Assembly (NCBI GenBank): GCA_902702965.1
Contig: CACRXP010000648.1
Coordinates: 111,115 to 175,114, forward strand
Length of the DNA: 64,000 bases
Reading direction: 5' to 3'
Source of the DNA: Spirometra erinaceieuropaei
Taxonomy: Eukaryota > Platyhelminthes > Cestoda > Diphyllobothriidea > Diphyllobothriidae
Below the pieces are notes generated by a model. The model searched no databases, was not told where the DNA came from, and was given only the letters and a program-made list of their open reading frames with translations. Positions 55,613 through 64,000 of this stretch are shown here, piece by piece. A program made the translations under genes and the position numbers. Position 1 is the stretch's first letter. Each line of letters opens with the position of its first letter.

Positions 55613-57429
55613 TTGGTAATCACGTGAGCTTAGTAGTCATCTCATGGATTCTATATTGATTGCTTATGAAATCCTCCTTGACCAGTCAGCTTACAGCATC
55701 AGATTTGGTGGATTTCAGACGTTTCAGCAGGCTGGGCGGGTAACCTGACCCACACGGGGTTAAATGCACGTCATCCGTTATGTCCTCGATGTCCAGGCGG
55801 CTAGAGAGTTGACCTTACCAAGCCCTCCAGTTTGCTGTCCTGATATTATTTCCGGTTAAGGGGGAGGTGTATTTTTTGGTTAAGTTGAGTTATCCTTAGT
55901 CACAACTAGCCGTCTAGAACACATTTTCCGAATATATCTTTAAGCTTAAATAAAAGAACGTTGATCACAAGAGCCTTGCACAATGTTAAACTACAGCAGC
56001 CAATTTAATCATCCTCAACTGTGATGCTTTTTGAAGTGAAAGCACTGTTTACTCTTAATGTTGAGTACTAGGATACTCGACACTTTTCCCTTCCAAATTG
56101 GACAGCCCCATTCCTTATATTCTGCGTCAAATTCTGCGATTGTCCAAAATATGACGAGAACCTCGTTTCTTTAATTACGCCTTTAAACTATGGAAAATAC
56201 AACAAACTGCAATGGGATGTATAGAAAACCTCCGCAATATTTTATTTCGTTCGGAGTTTACTTGTTAGTGAAATGTGGTTAGTTCTGAGACTAACTGGAC
56301 GCCATTTTTACATTAGGCAGCACCGTCGGTCAAAACACTTACAATCTTCTCAGAAATCACAAAACTCTTTTCAAATTTCATAACTGGAAAGAATCAGCCT
56401 TTTAAAAATCAGAGTGAACGTAAACACATTTGCCTGCGCATAATTATTTACGTTTAATGATGATACTCATGTGAGCACTTAAGAAGTCACGTTCGGCAAA
56501 CGGACAGACGTGAACTAAGCAATCGGTGAAGAAAATTAGTTTCAAACCAAAATTTGTAACTGTTTTAAGTAGATCAGCTCAGTTAAAGATCGAAAACATC
56601 ACACAGTTTTACTAATACTTGATCATTTCATTCATTTTAGCGACATAATTTCTGTCAGTTTACTTTGCAATGCGCAAAAAATAGAACAAGAAATTATACT
56701 TAGATTCATTAATCTTCATAAATGCCTGTTACTTGACGAATCAGATCGCACACCTCATTCAGGCACTTGAAATATCCTGCGTTACGAAAGATGGGATTTT
56801 TGTCCCCAGAATACAAAAGTCAGACAGATTGTGAGAGGAACATCATTTCCAAAGAACAAAAAAAGAACTTCGACATCTGCGCAATATTATAATTAGTGCC
56901 ATCCTTATGAAGTGAATGGAGTTTTTGTTCGGACGAACCGCACAGCAGACGATTTTTGGCCGAAGGTGTAATATGATTTCTCGAAATACGAATGAGGTGA
57001 CTTGTTATATAGGATTATAACTTCACCTATACTCAGCACAGTTTTAAATTTTCAATTTTACGCAACTATGGATACCTTTGTGGGGTTCTACAGAAAATGA
57101 GAGGCCGCTCTCTCTGTCCAGCATTTACAGAATTTAAGATTACCTCTATTGTCAAATAGCAAATATATGCACGGAATCTTACTCATTCTATTCACATCGA
57201 CATTGCACAAAAGATCAAGCTTTCAGTCCTGCATTGTAGTAGGATGTGAGCGGTCTGGTGGATATGTACGTCGTTAAGTTAGGCTAAATTCTTCCTCACC
57301 GGCTACTTAATCCTATTTAATTCACAAAGACTGGCTGACTATATGTAAACAGTAGCGTAATTTTGTTCGGCTTATTGAAGGTACCATTACTACCCGTATC
57401 CGTCTGCATGTTTGTAAGTTTACTAAAAT
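55613..57429. other. no supported gene
   Basis: AT-rich. Nothing is recognised. Confidence 0.45.
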
Positions 57430-57741
57430 TTAAGCCTCGCACAAAAACCACCAAGGGAGCTCCAAAATTATGAAAATAAACAAAACCCAATGGATGTGTT
57501 GATAAGCGTCTCGTTTAGAAAATAACTGAATTGCATAAATTCGGAATTCTGGACGCGGTTCTAATGCTTGCGTCAACGTTGAAGACTGGAATCTTATGTG
57601 AGAGAAGTGTTCCTTGGCAAAATACAGTCTTGTTGATTGACAGGTTTGCCTGTCTGTATTAGACTGGCTAGGCTGTTGTTGTTTATGAAAATGCATCTTT
57701 TTCCGTGCACGTTTCCATAAAGCGGTTTTATCAAATACCAA
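57430..57741 (-). CDS. candidate exon, hypothetical protein
   Basis: On the minus strand about 103 codons are open from an acceptor-like ATTATTCTATAG (ending 57742) to a stop at 57430. The N-terminal half is basic and Gln-rich (WKRARKKMHFHKQQQPS), the middle is polar, and the end is hydrophobic (WVLFIFIILELPWWFLC), which could be a membrane segment. There is no donor and no family match. It lies just outside fold-back element F5. Confidence 0.3.
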   Translation of the reverse strand: MVFDKTALWKRARKKMHFHKQQQPSQSNTDRQTCQSTRLYFAKEHFSHIRFQSSTLTQALEPRPEFRIYAIQLFSKRDAYQHIHWVLFIFIILELPWWFLCEA

Positions 57742-57790
57742 CTATAGAATAATGGAGCATTCACCAGATCTAAAACCCGTCTAGGGTATA

Positions 57791-58738
57791 CAATGCGTGA
57801 TCGATCTTATGAAATTTTGGCCAAAATTATGAAACACTACTTCGCTGAGGAAAGATTACTTAGGTGGATTTGCAATGCTAATTATCATGAAGCATAATCC
57901 TATAATGTTTCAGTCTAGCTTTGAACGCATCTTTTAACCTCTTGTAGAAACAGCACTCGGCAAAAATGACTACTTATGTAGCATGCATTTTTCACACTCA
58001 TTCTCGATCGGCTTATAAATTTACAAAAGTTTGCAGAAAACATGCACAAAATTTGCTTTCTTTTACTCATTTGGTAGAAAACCACATCGTCTTCACATCT
58101 TGTACTTGAAGAAAAAGAATATTATGTTTTGAAAGAGTCTTCCAATTCTCGGATAATTTTGAGCCTGAGCAGCCGTTGCATTACCGTTTAGCGACTTCAG
58201 TCTGAAAAATTCATGTCTTTCGAAGAATAAAAATCATAAACTTCTCTTTGTTTTTAAAAGATAGCATATAAATTTCATAAAATTTTGCAATGGATGAGGA
58301 CTATCTTGTACACTTGTTGGGCAGTTGCATGTATGGACACCGTATTGTCCTGAAAATCTCAAAATTGGAAATTTTTAAAAATCCTAACTATACACTTTCT
58401 TTATGCATATTATGTAAAGACGATGTGGTTCTCTACTAAATGAGTAAACGAAGGCATAGTCTTGTGTATGTTTTCGGTAAAATATATGTAAATTTATAGC
58501 TCGATCGAAAATAAGTGTGGAAAATGCATGCTACACACGTAGCCAATTTTTGCCGAATGCTGTTTCTACAGGTTGCCAAAAAGAAGTGCATTCAAAGAAG
58601 TGCATCCTGGCTAGTCCGAAACATTATAGAATTATGCCTCATGATAATCTGTTTTGCAAATCCACCTAAGTAATCCTCCCTACGCGAAGACGCATTTCAG
58701 GATTTCGGCCAACATTTCATGAGACCGGTGACGCGCTG
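57791..58738. mobile_element. TA-flanked fold-back element (copy F5)
   Basis: This 948-base element starts CAATGCGTGATCGATCTTATG after TA (57789-57790) and ends CATGAGACCGGTGACGCGCTG before TA (58739-58740). Arms pair over roughly 350 bases, for example ACTTAGGTGGATTTGCAA near 57849 against 58655, and TTTCTACAGGTT against CCTCTTGTAGAAAC. The central part resembles F1 and F4 (GCAATGGATGAGGACT near 58290). Confidence 0.88.
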
Positions 58739-59720
58739 TATTTTGGGACAACATCTTTGACCATATAACATAAATACTTTTGAATTCGGAGGATCTAAAT
58801 GGAAAACAACCTCTTTGTTAAAATGACACACAGGGAAAAGGTCAAAAGGTCCTCATAAGCCCACCACACGTATACAAAACCAAAGATGCTAAGGACAGAT
58901 AACATTGTCAGAATAAAAAAATTATTTTCGCAAAAAGTGCAACTTTTTGGTTAATTACTCCGCACAGTGAATTTCTGGACGCAAACAGATAAGTCGTTAA
59001 GTTTTGGCCACCAGTGATAAAGGTTATAACAGTAAATTATTCGGCGTTTATAATTTTCAAAATAAAGATGTTAAATTACTCATTACCAAGCCTCCGCAAT
59101 AATATAAGGAAGGATAGAGCAGCAAAGGCTGGGGACGACCAGAGTTCATGGCTTACAGTTCAGTTCTATAAGGGCCTTGCGGAAGGGGAGAGGTGGTAGG
59201 TGCTAGACCTCCGTTTCGTCGCTCTAACGTAAGTTAGCAGAAAATGTGAAAACCCATACTGGATTAATTTTTGGCTACAGGAGCCTTAAGGTCCACCTAA
59301 ATGCTTTATCGGGGCAAAAGTATGGTTTGGCGAACTGCATGACCACTGCCTCTGTCGACGCAAGTATCCGCTGACATGGATACTTAGAGTACCTGGCCGT
59401 CACTTTAGGGCTGGCGCGGATTGTTTAGTTCACGTCTGTCCGTTTGCCAAACGTAACTTCTTAATTGTTTACATGGGTATCATCGTTAAAATAAAATAAT
59501 TATGTACAGGCAAAATATACTTCTCAAGAATTACTTGAAAGAATATCGCAGAATATTTGCCTGCCAAAAACCAAATCATCATCAGTTATTTAAATACTCC
59601 ACAATAAAAGCCAAGCTGCACAATTTGTTTTTGCTTAGAAGGGGATACTTTGTCGTGTATGGTCTTACACACAACAGCTATAAAGTACGACATCTTTCTC
59701 CTCATTTTGTCATAACTTAC
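58739..59720. other. no supported gene
   Basis: A plus-strand frame at 59014-59199 ends with a coding-like stretch (AGDDQSSWLTVQFYKG) but has no splice support. Nothing else is seen. Confidence 0.35.
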
Positions 59721-59918
59721 GTTTATTTTGGGTAATACAACACAGAGGTGCGTGCCTGGTAAAACATTGTGGAAAATGTGACCGTTCGTGAATAATTCGT
59801 ATCCGTGCCAACCGGGCACGTGTTTTTGCAGACGACCGTAGGTACTTTCACGTTGAGTATGCACGCGGAAGTAGGGTGTTAGAATATTAAAGTACTTGGT
59901 AGCTGCTTCCCCTTTCTC
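59721..59918 (-). CDS. internal exon (66 codons), hypothetical protein
   Basis: This is the best-supported host exon. The minus-strand acceptor CAACTTTCGTTTAG (AG at 59920-59919) and consensus donor ATAAAC|GTAAGT (GT at 59720-59719) bound exactly 198 bases, 66 codons, phase 0 at both ends. The peptide EKGEAATKYFNILTPYF, RVHTQRESTYGRLQKHV, PGWHGYELFTNGHIFHNVL, PGTHLCVVLPKIN reads as a folded domain rich in His, Tyr and Gly. An in-frame TAG lies inside the presumed acceptor, so the exon cannot extend further 5'. I do not recognise the family. Confidence 0.65.
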
Positions 59919-60033
59919 CTAAACGAAAGTTGATTTGGATAAAATTCGTGCTCTGAAAACCTCGGCAATTGCACAAATGTTTCCTGGCCAAAACGTTTCA
60001 TTTTCCAAATGGTCTAACCCTTACCATTTTCAG

Positions 60034-60125
60034 TATGACCAGTTTCCTTCAATGTCTAACCTTGCTGGTATTGGAAATGAGTTGAATTATTTACTGCAAT
60101 GGGAATATTTATCGGGGAATTGGGT
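60034..60125 (+). CDS. candidate internal exon, hypothetical protein
   Basis: The acceptor CCCTTACCATTTTCAG (AG at 60032-60033) and donor TGGGT|GTGAGT bound 92 bases: 30 codons plus two bases in one open frame (YDQFPSMSNLAGIGNELNYL). It is on the opposite strand from, and only 115 bases away from, the stronger exon at 59721-59918, so at least one may be spurious or the two may belong to divergent genes. Confidence 0.27.
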
Positions 60126-61609
60126 GTGAGTTCGGTGGACAAGAAATTTCAGTCTGAATACGAAAAGTCGACCAAACAGGTCTCTTCCAGAAGTAGTTTC
60201 ATTTACCTATCGTCACTTATTACCCCTAGCTTGCATATTTATATGGCTCGAAAAATCACACGTAATGTTTTCAGACATGGATAAATTAGGGTTTTGCAGA
60301 GCACCTCACATTTTGCTTTTCTCTGTAATGAAGTTAATTAGATGACCATGAATATGCAATGCGTCTGCCGATTAAGCTTCTACGCGCCCAATGGGAATAG
60401 GCATCGGTTGAACGCAAAAATATCTAGCCTACCATGAGAGATTCGGGAGGTCACTGACACTCGCAATCCGATTTTTCGTTCATCCACAGAAAACCGACTG
60501 ACAACTGCGGCGTCCGACCTAGCAGATGCATAAGGCGAAGCAAGCAATGCATGGGCTCACGACGGCGGTCTCGGTGTTATTCATTGGATCAAGCAAAGGC
60601 GTTTACGGAGTAGACGACAGTGTTCGTTAAGGATATTGTCGGTAACGGGGCTTACCGTCCGCATCTTAGAGCCATTAATAGGATAAGCAGAAAATAATAG
60701 GAAGAAAGAACAAAGCAACGTTTCCCAACGACCTTGTCGGCGATTACTATCCAAACAAATTTTTCTTTAATGCCCATCGGAAGCGTAGCAGGGAAAACTC
60801 AGTCTTCTAGACTTCAGTCAGGCAGGTAGAGAGAGGACGCCGCTAACGGCAGTAGAACTCAGATAGTGTTACTAATGCATATCAAACTAGCTATATATGA
60901 TACGGAAATAGATTATCAGGAAGAAATGTCCCCATGCTTTTGTACTGCGACAAGCACTAGAAGCATTTTACGATGCCAGAAAATGTAATACGACTATTAA
61001 TCTGTGAAATTCGCAAAGGCGGCTCCTCTTACTTTGGAATCGAAAAACGCAATGTTGAGTTCAAACATTTATTCAGTCTCTGATATATGCCCACGTAAGC
61101 AAGTTTGTCCGATCACCTATGTAAACGGAAATTTTACAAAGTCTGCCCTCACTGACGCTATCTCGGTAGTTTGAAAAAAAGATAAATATGCGGAACCTCA
61201 GTCAACTTTTCAGGTCGCCGATAGGCATATTTAAAAACATATGATTAAGTCAGAAACCAGAAAAGTTTGCTTTACCGAATGCTAAAGTGACCAAATCTGC
61301 CTATGAACTGAGGGAAACCTCGAGTGTACAAATAATTAGCTTAGTCGAAGAACCTAAACATCAAAAGATATTGTGGCCACCTTTCTTTCGAAAGGCTACG
61401 ATCAACTTATAACATCCACTTGCTTGCGGCAACACTTTTACGCCGGAATCAGCTTACGGTTTGAAAAGACCAAGTGCTTCCATGCAACCAAAAAGTGTGC
61501 CATCTGTTTTTTCCTCAAAATGTTGATGCCACATGTCAAAATGTTTTTTCTTCACTTTGAATTTCTTACATTAATTATGCTATTTATGACCTTTTAGCCT
61601 TTAATACAG
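60126..61609. other. no supported gene
   Basis: Nothing is recognised. It could be intron preceding the + strand exon at 61610. Confidence 0.4.
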
Positions 61610-61806
61610 AGGAGTTGGCCAGAGAAACGGAAAGGATGCGGGAAAAAAATGCGGAACTTCAAGACAAGATTGAAATACTTATCGGAGCAATCAAAGAGCT
61701 AAGTGACCGCTTTGAGCTTTTAAAACATGTCCCCATATACAAACGTTATCACCTTTTAAAGGATGCTGTAAAGACTTTAATTCGAAGCTCTGCAGACTGT
61801 GAATAG
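61610..61806 (+). CDS. candidate 3'-terminal exon encoding a coiled coil
   Basis: The acceptor TTTTAGCCTTTAATACAG (AG at 61608-61609) opens a 64-codon frame with TAG at 61804-61806. The peptide ELARETERMREKNAELQDKI, EILIGAIKELSDRFELL, KRYHLLKDAVKTLI is a heptad-rich helix followed by a conserved-looking RY-LL-VK segment. It aligns without gaps to residues 99-143 of the 40887-41489 frame, which argues for two related genes or duplicated exons. The family is unknown. Confidence 0.5.
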
Positions 61807-61958
61807 GATGTCAAGGCGCTTAACACAGTGCATTTTAAGTGAGCCTAACTGTGCACTTTGAGAAAAATATCATTATTTTGCTTGTTTTTCAATTTTGGTT
61901 GTTAATCAATATAAGTCGAATGCGTTAAGTTGAAATTTGGGAGTAATTTCAAATTCCA

Positions 61959-62096
61959 TTAATTCTCCGGTAGAAAATTAACAAGCGCAGACTTTGCAAA
62001 CAATGGTTCTCCGATCGTATGCACAAAAGGAGTTCCCGCGCACCCCCTCAGAGCAGACTGATTGCGTAGAAGAGAAGGGGTCAAATAAGGAGAGCC
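61959..62096 (-). CDS. candidate 3'-terminal exon, hypothetical protein
   Basis: The minus-strand acceptor CGTTCTTAATCTGACTGAACAG (ending 62097) opens 45 codons in phase 0 to TAA at 61959-61961. The peptide GSPYLTPSLLRNQSALRG, CAGTPFVHTIGEPLFAKSAL is coding-like. It points towards the + strand exon ending at 61806, with 150 bases between the two stops. Confidence 0.42.
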   Translation of the reverse strand, partial: GSPYLTPSLLRNQSALRGCAGTPFVHTIGEPLFAKSALVNFLPEN

Positions 62097-62345
62097 CTGT
62101 TCAGTCAGATTAAGAACGGTTGTCAGTAAAACAAAGAAAGTCACGTCTTCTGTCTCTCTCGAGCGCCGTCAATCTCAAAGAGCAGAAGAAAGCTCGTGGT
62201 AGGTACGGGGTCTTTCTCACAATCAGGGACAATCCGCATCAATATCTCTGTAGGTTAATGCTGTGTAGGAGGCACAGGAAGGAAAGTACACCGCTCATTT
62301 TGCGTGTCGACAAACGAGGAAATCTCTTCTTTTAGATGTGGGAAA

Positions 62346-62490
62346 CTAGTGATAGCATGGGTGGTAAATAATAGCGAAGGGGTAAGGGAGTTTTGCTCCA
62401 AAAAGTAACGATAAGATGGAAAATTCGGCGCTGCAGAAAACGGTGTGTCTCATCAATGCCTTTATCGTAAAGTCATAGGGTTTTGGTTTT
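62346..62490 (-). CDS. candidate exon, hypothetical protein
   Basis: A near-perfect acceptor on the minus strand (CCTATTCCCTTGTCTACTTTCTTTCAG read in two parts, ending 62491) is followed by one base and 47 codons to TAG at 62346-62348. The peptide KPKPYDFTIKALMRHTVF, CSAEFSILSLLFGAKLPY is coding-like. There is no donor before the stop. It may be an alternative terminal exon of the gene that also includes 61959-62096. Confidence 0.45.
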
Positions 62491-63034
62491 CTGAAAGAAA
62501 GTAGACAAGGGAATAGGACTAAAAATTGAACCCTCAAAATAGCCAACATCAAGTCATTTATGTCGAGAACTTTTATGTTTATCATCGATGTATGGCAATA
62601 AAGTTGGCTGCAAAATGTTGGTGTGCGTTCAGGGACCTGAAGAGTAGAAGAAACTAAAAAACAAAGGGGTATTAAATTTCATTCCCATTTTTACGCGAGA
62701 GTTTTCGAGTTGCTAAATATCCGTGAATGTCACAATAAAGTACTCTTTGCCGGTTTCCTCTCATTGTCGGACAAAATAAAGTCTTTACAAAGTAACAGTA
62801 TTTCTATCTAGAATCCCCTGATGAGGTAGAATAGCACTGGGCATGGTCAACGATATCCATAACCGGTGGGGTAAACTGCTGCGTAATTAGTCGTTTAATG
62901 CATAATGTGGAACTTGCTTTAAGACACTTGAAAAATTCTGTCTTTTTTGAGAGTCCTCTAACATTTCGGTGGCAGGCGTTGGGGTTATATTGGTTTGCGG
63001 TATTTTATCTGGATGGTCGCATTCTCCTGTGAAG
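62491..63034. other. no supported gene
   Basis: Nothing is recognised. Confidence 0.4.
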
Positions 63035-63183
63035 TGGTTAAATTAGATGGTTTGATAACGGACGAATCCCGTCCTCCATACTCTTCCTGTATAAAGCGAC
63101 GTTCGCTGGCAGCGCAAGTTTCAGATAGAAAGACGGGTGGACTTTCCGTCTACGTTTTTTCGGCGAGATTTGGCGTCGGTTAA
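63035..63183 (+). CDS. candidate exon, hypothetical protein
   Basis: The acceptor CGCATTCTCCTGTGAAG (AG at 63033-63034) opens two bases plus 48 codons to TAA at 63181-63183. The peptide VKLDGLITDESRPPYSS, CIKRRSLAAQVSDRKTGG is coding-like. There is no clear donor. Confidence 0.3.
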
Positions 63184-63626
63184 GCCGTAGGTTAGTTCTA
63201 CCAGACATTATGGCGGTGCTTTTAATACTAAATTCCGAAGAAATCTTAAATACGGATTGTTATAAATGCTCTGTAGTAGTAATTAAGTGACCATTTACGT
63301 AGGTTGATCAAGGCGACGTTTTCTTATTTCATTTAAACTGTCTGCTGATATTTACTGCTTACCCTGTCCGGAATTCATGTCCTTCTACTAAAAATTCCCC
63401 AGTAAGAAAAAGAGCGCTGATAGGATAGAACCGGATGAAAAGTCAATTGTTTACTCTTCTGACGAAGTGCGTAGATTTTGACAGATTAGAAAAATCCGTC
63501 ATTTATATGGATTGCAAGGCTTACATTTCCCTGCTTGATTGCCTTCTGTCAGAGTATGAGCTCATCTATTTCCTCCTATTTCCGCTCACCTACTTACCCT
63601 GGTAATGCCTATTCTCTTCACGCAAG

Positions 63627-63808
63627 CTATTGCCATGATAGATGGAATGCAGAAAGCGGATTCTTCTAACGCCCATCATCACGAAACCGACAGACTCAAA
63701 ATAACCAGTCTAGTTCTGAAGAGAGGGCGATCTCAAATCGTTTCGCTATTGCAAAGAAACAGATCACATAAACAAATTGCAGATTCAATTGCTAGATTTC
63801 TTGATTGT
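63627..63808 (+). CDS. candidate internal exon, hypothetical protein
   Basis: The acceptor TATTCTCTTCACGCAAG (AG at 63625-63626) and donor GATTGT|GTAAAG (GT at 63809-63810) bound two bases plus 60 codons, ending in phase 0. The peptide MIDGMQKADSSNAHHHETDR, LKITSLVLKRGRSQIVSLLQ, RNRSHKQIADSIARFLDC looks like a helical globular segment. The frame hits TAG right after the donor. The family is unknown. Confidence 0.47.
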
Positions 63809-63823
63809 GTAAAGTAGGAGCGA

Positions 63824-63848
63824 ACAACCACCACCACCACCATTACCA
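63824..63848 (+). repeat. (CCA)n microsatellite
   Basis: A short ACC/CCA repeat, imperfect at its end. A similar CAT/CCA tract lies at 33028-33062 in the LINE leader. Confidence 0.8.
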
Positions 63849-64000
63849 CAGAGAAGTAGGTCTGCAAAATCTCCTAATAAGCAATGTGCCGATAAACTGC
63901 TGGAGAGGGAATCGCGTTGGGTTACTTGTGCGGACGCATTAACAAGTGCTTCATCAGCCCTTAGAAACGGCTGGTATTTAGGCATGTCGCAGTATTTCGT
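63849..64000. other. window end, nothing recognised
   Basis: The short sequence up to the window edge shows no feature. Confidence 0.4.

Noticed and set aside
1..64000. CRISPR arrays, bacterial operons, rRNA genes, LTR retrotransposons or viral insertions
   Set aside because: No direct-repeat/spacer arrays, ribosome-binding-site operons, rRNA-like blocks, paired long terminal repeats or viral-type genes were seen.

Overview
This is a eukaryotic window, about 60% A+T outside one GC-rich block. I see no bacterial-style genes, operons, rRNA or CRISPR. The best guess is a flatworm, perhaps a diphyllobothriid tapeworm. The grounds are weak: the style of the dominant zinc-finger LINE, its many 5'-truncated copies, short split exons and degenerate TTAGGG-like DNA. 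No host gene could be named, so the organism call is an inference.

The clearest feature is a nearly full-length non-LTR retrotransposon on the + strand (about 32.9-38.6 kb). It has an apurinic-type endonuclease, a reverse transcriptase and a C-terminal array of C2HC/C2H2 zinc fingers. Two in-frame stops interrupt it, and a 927-base assembly gap falls inside the zinc-finger array. A second, 5'-truncated copy lies head to head with it on the - strand (31.66-32.90 kb). At least six more 3'-tail copies are scattered at about 5.4, 10.7, 15.2, 19.7, 31.0 and 46.4 kb.

Other mobile DNA is as follows. (1) Five copies of one family of 0.9-1.0 kb fold-back elements flanked by TA (12.5, 13.8, 27.1, 54.4 and 57.8 kb), plus a possible remnant at 44.9 kb. 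They look like non-autonomous Tc1/mariner-type elements built as long imperfect palindromes. (2) tRNA-derived SINEs at 11.7, 17.8 and 28.6-28.9 kb, the last a head-to-head pair. (3) A second tRNA-like unit held between inverted repeats (55.4 kb, with a half copy at 7.1 kb). (4) Decayed CR1/Jockey-like LINE pieces at 4.1, 7.9-8.9 and 53.7 kb that share a C-terminal DGTPTGL-type ending. (5) A 0.46 kb palindrome at 15.8-16.3 kb with a mini-element at its centre.

Host genes are visible only as isolated candidate exons: short coding-looking open stretches, most bounded by a plausible splice acceptor and a donor or stop. The best are 59721-59918 (- strand, exactly 66 codons), 26250-26347 (- strand, a membrane helix, probably followed by the terminal exon at 25336-25473), 42958-43117 (+), 63627-63808 (+), 5680-5818 (-) and 50562-50710 (-). 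Two + strand coding segments 20 kb apart (40.9-41.5 and 61.6-61.8 kb) carry recognisably related coiled-coil sequence. None has an assignable function. The long stretches between them are AT-rich and look intronic or intergenic.
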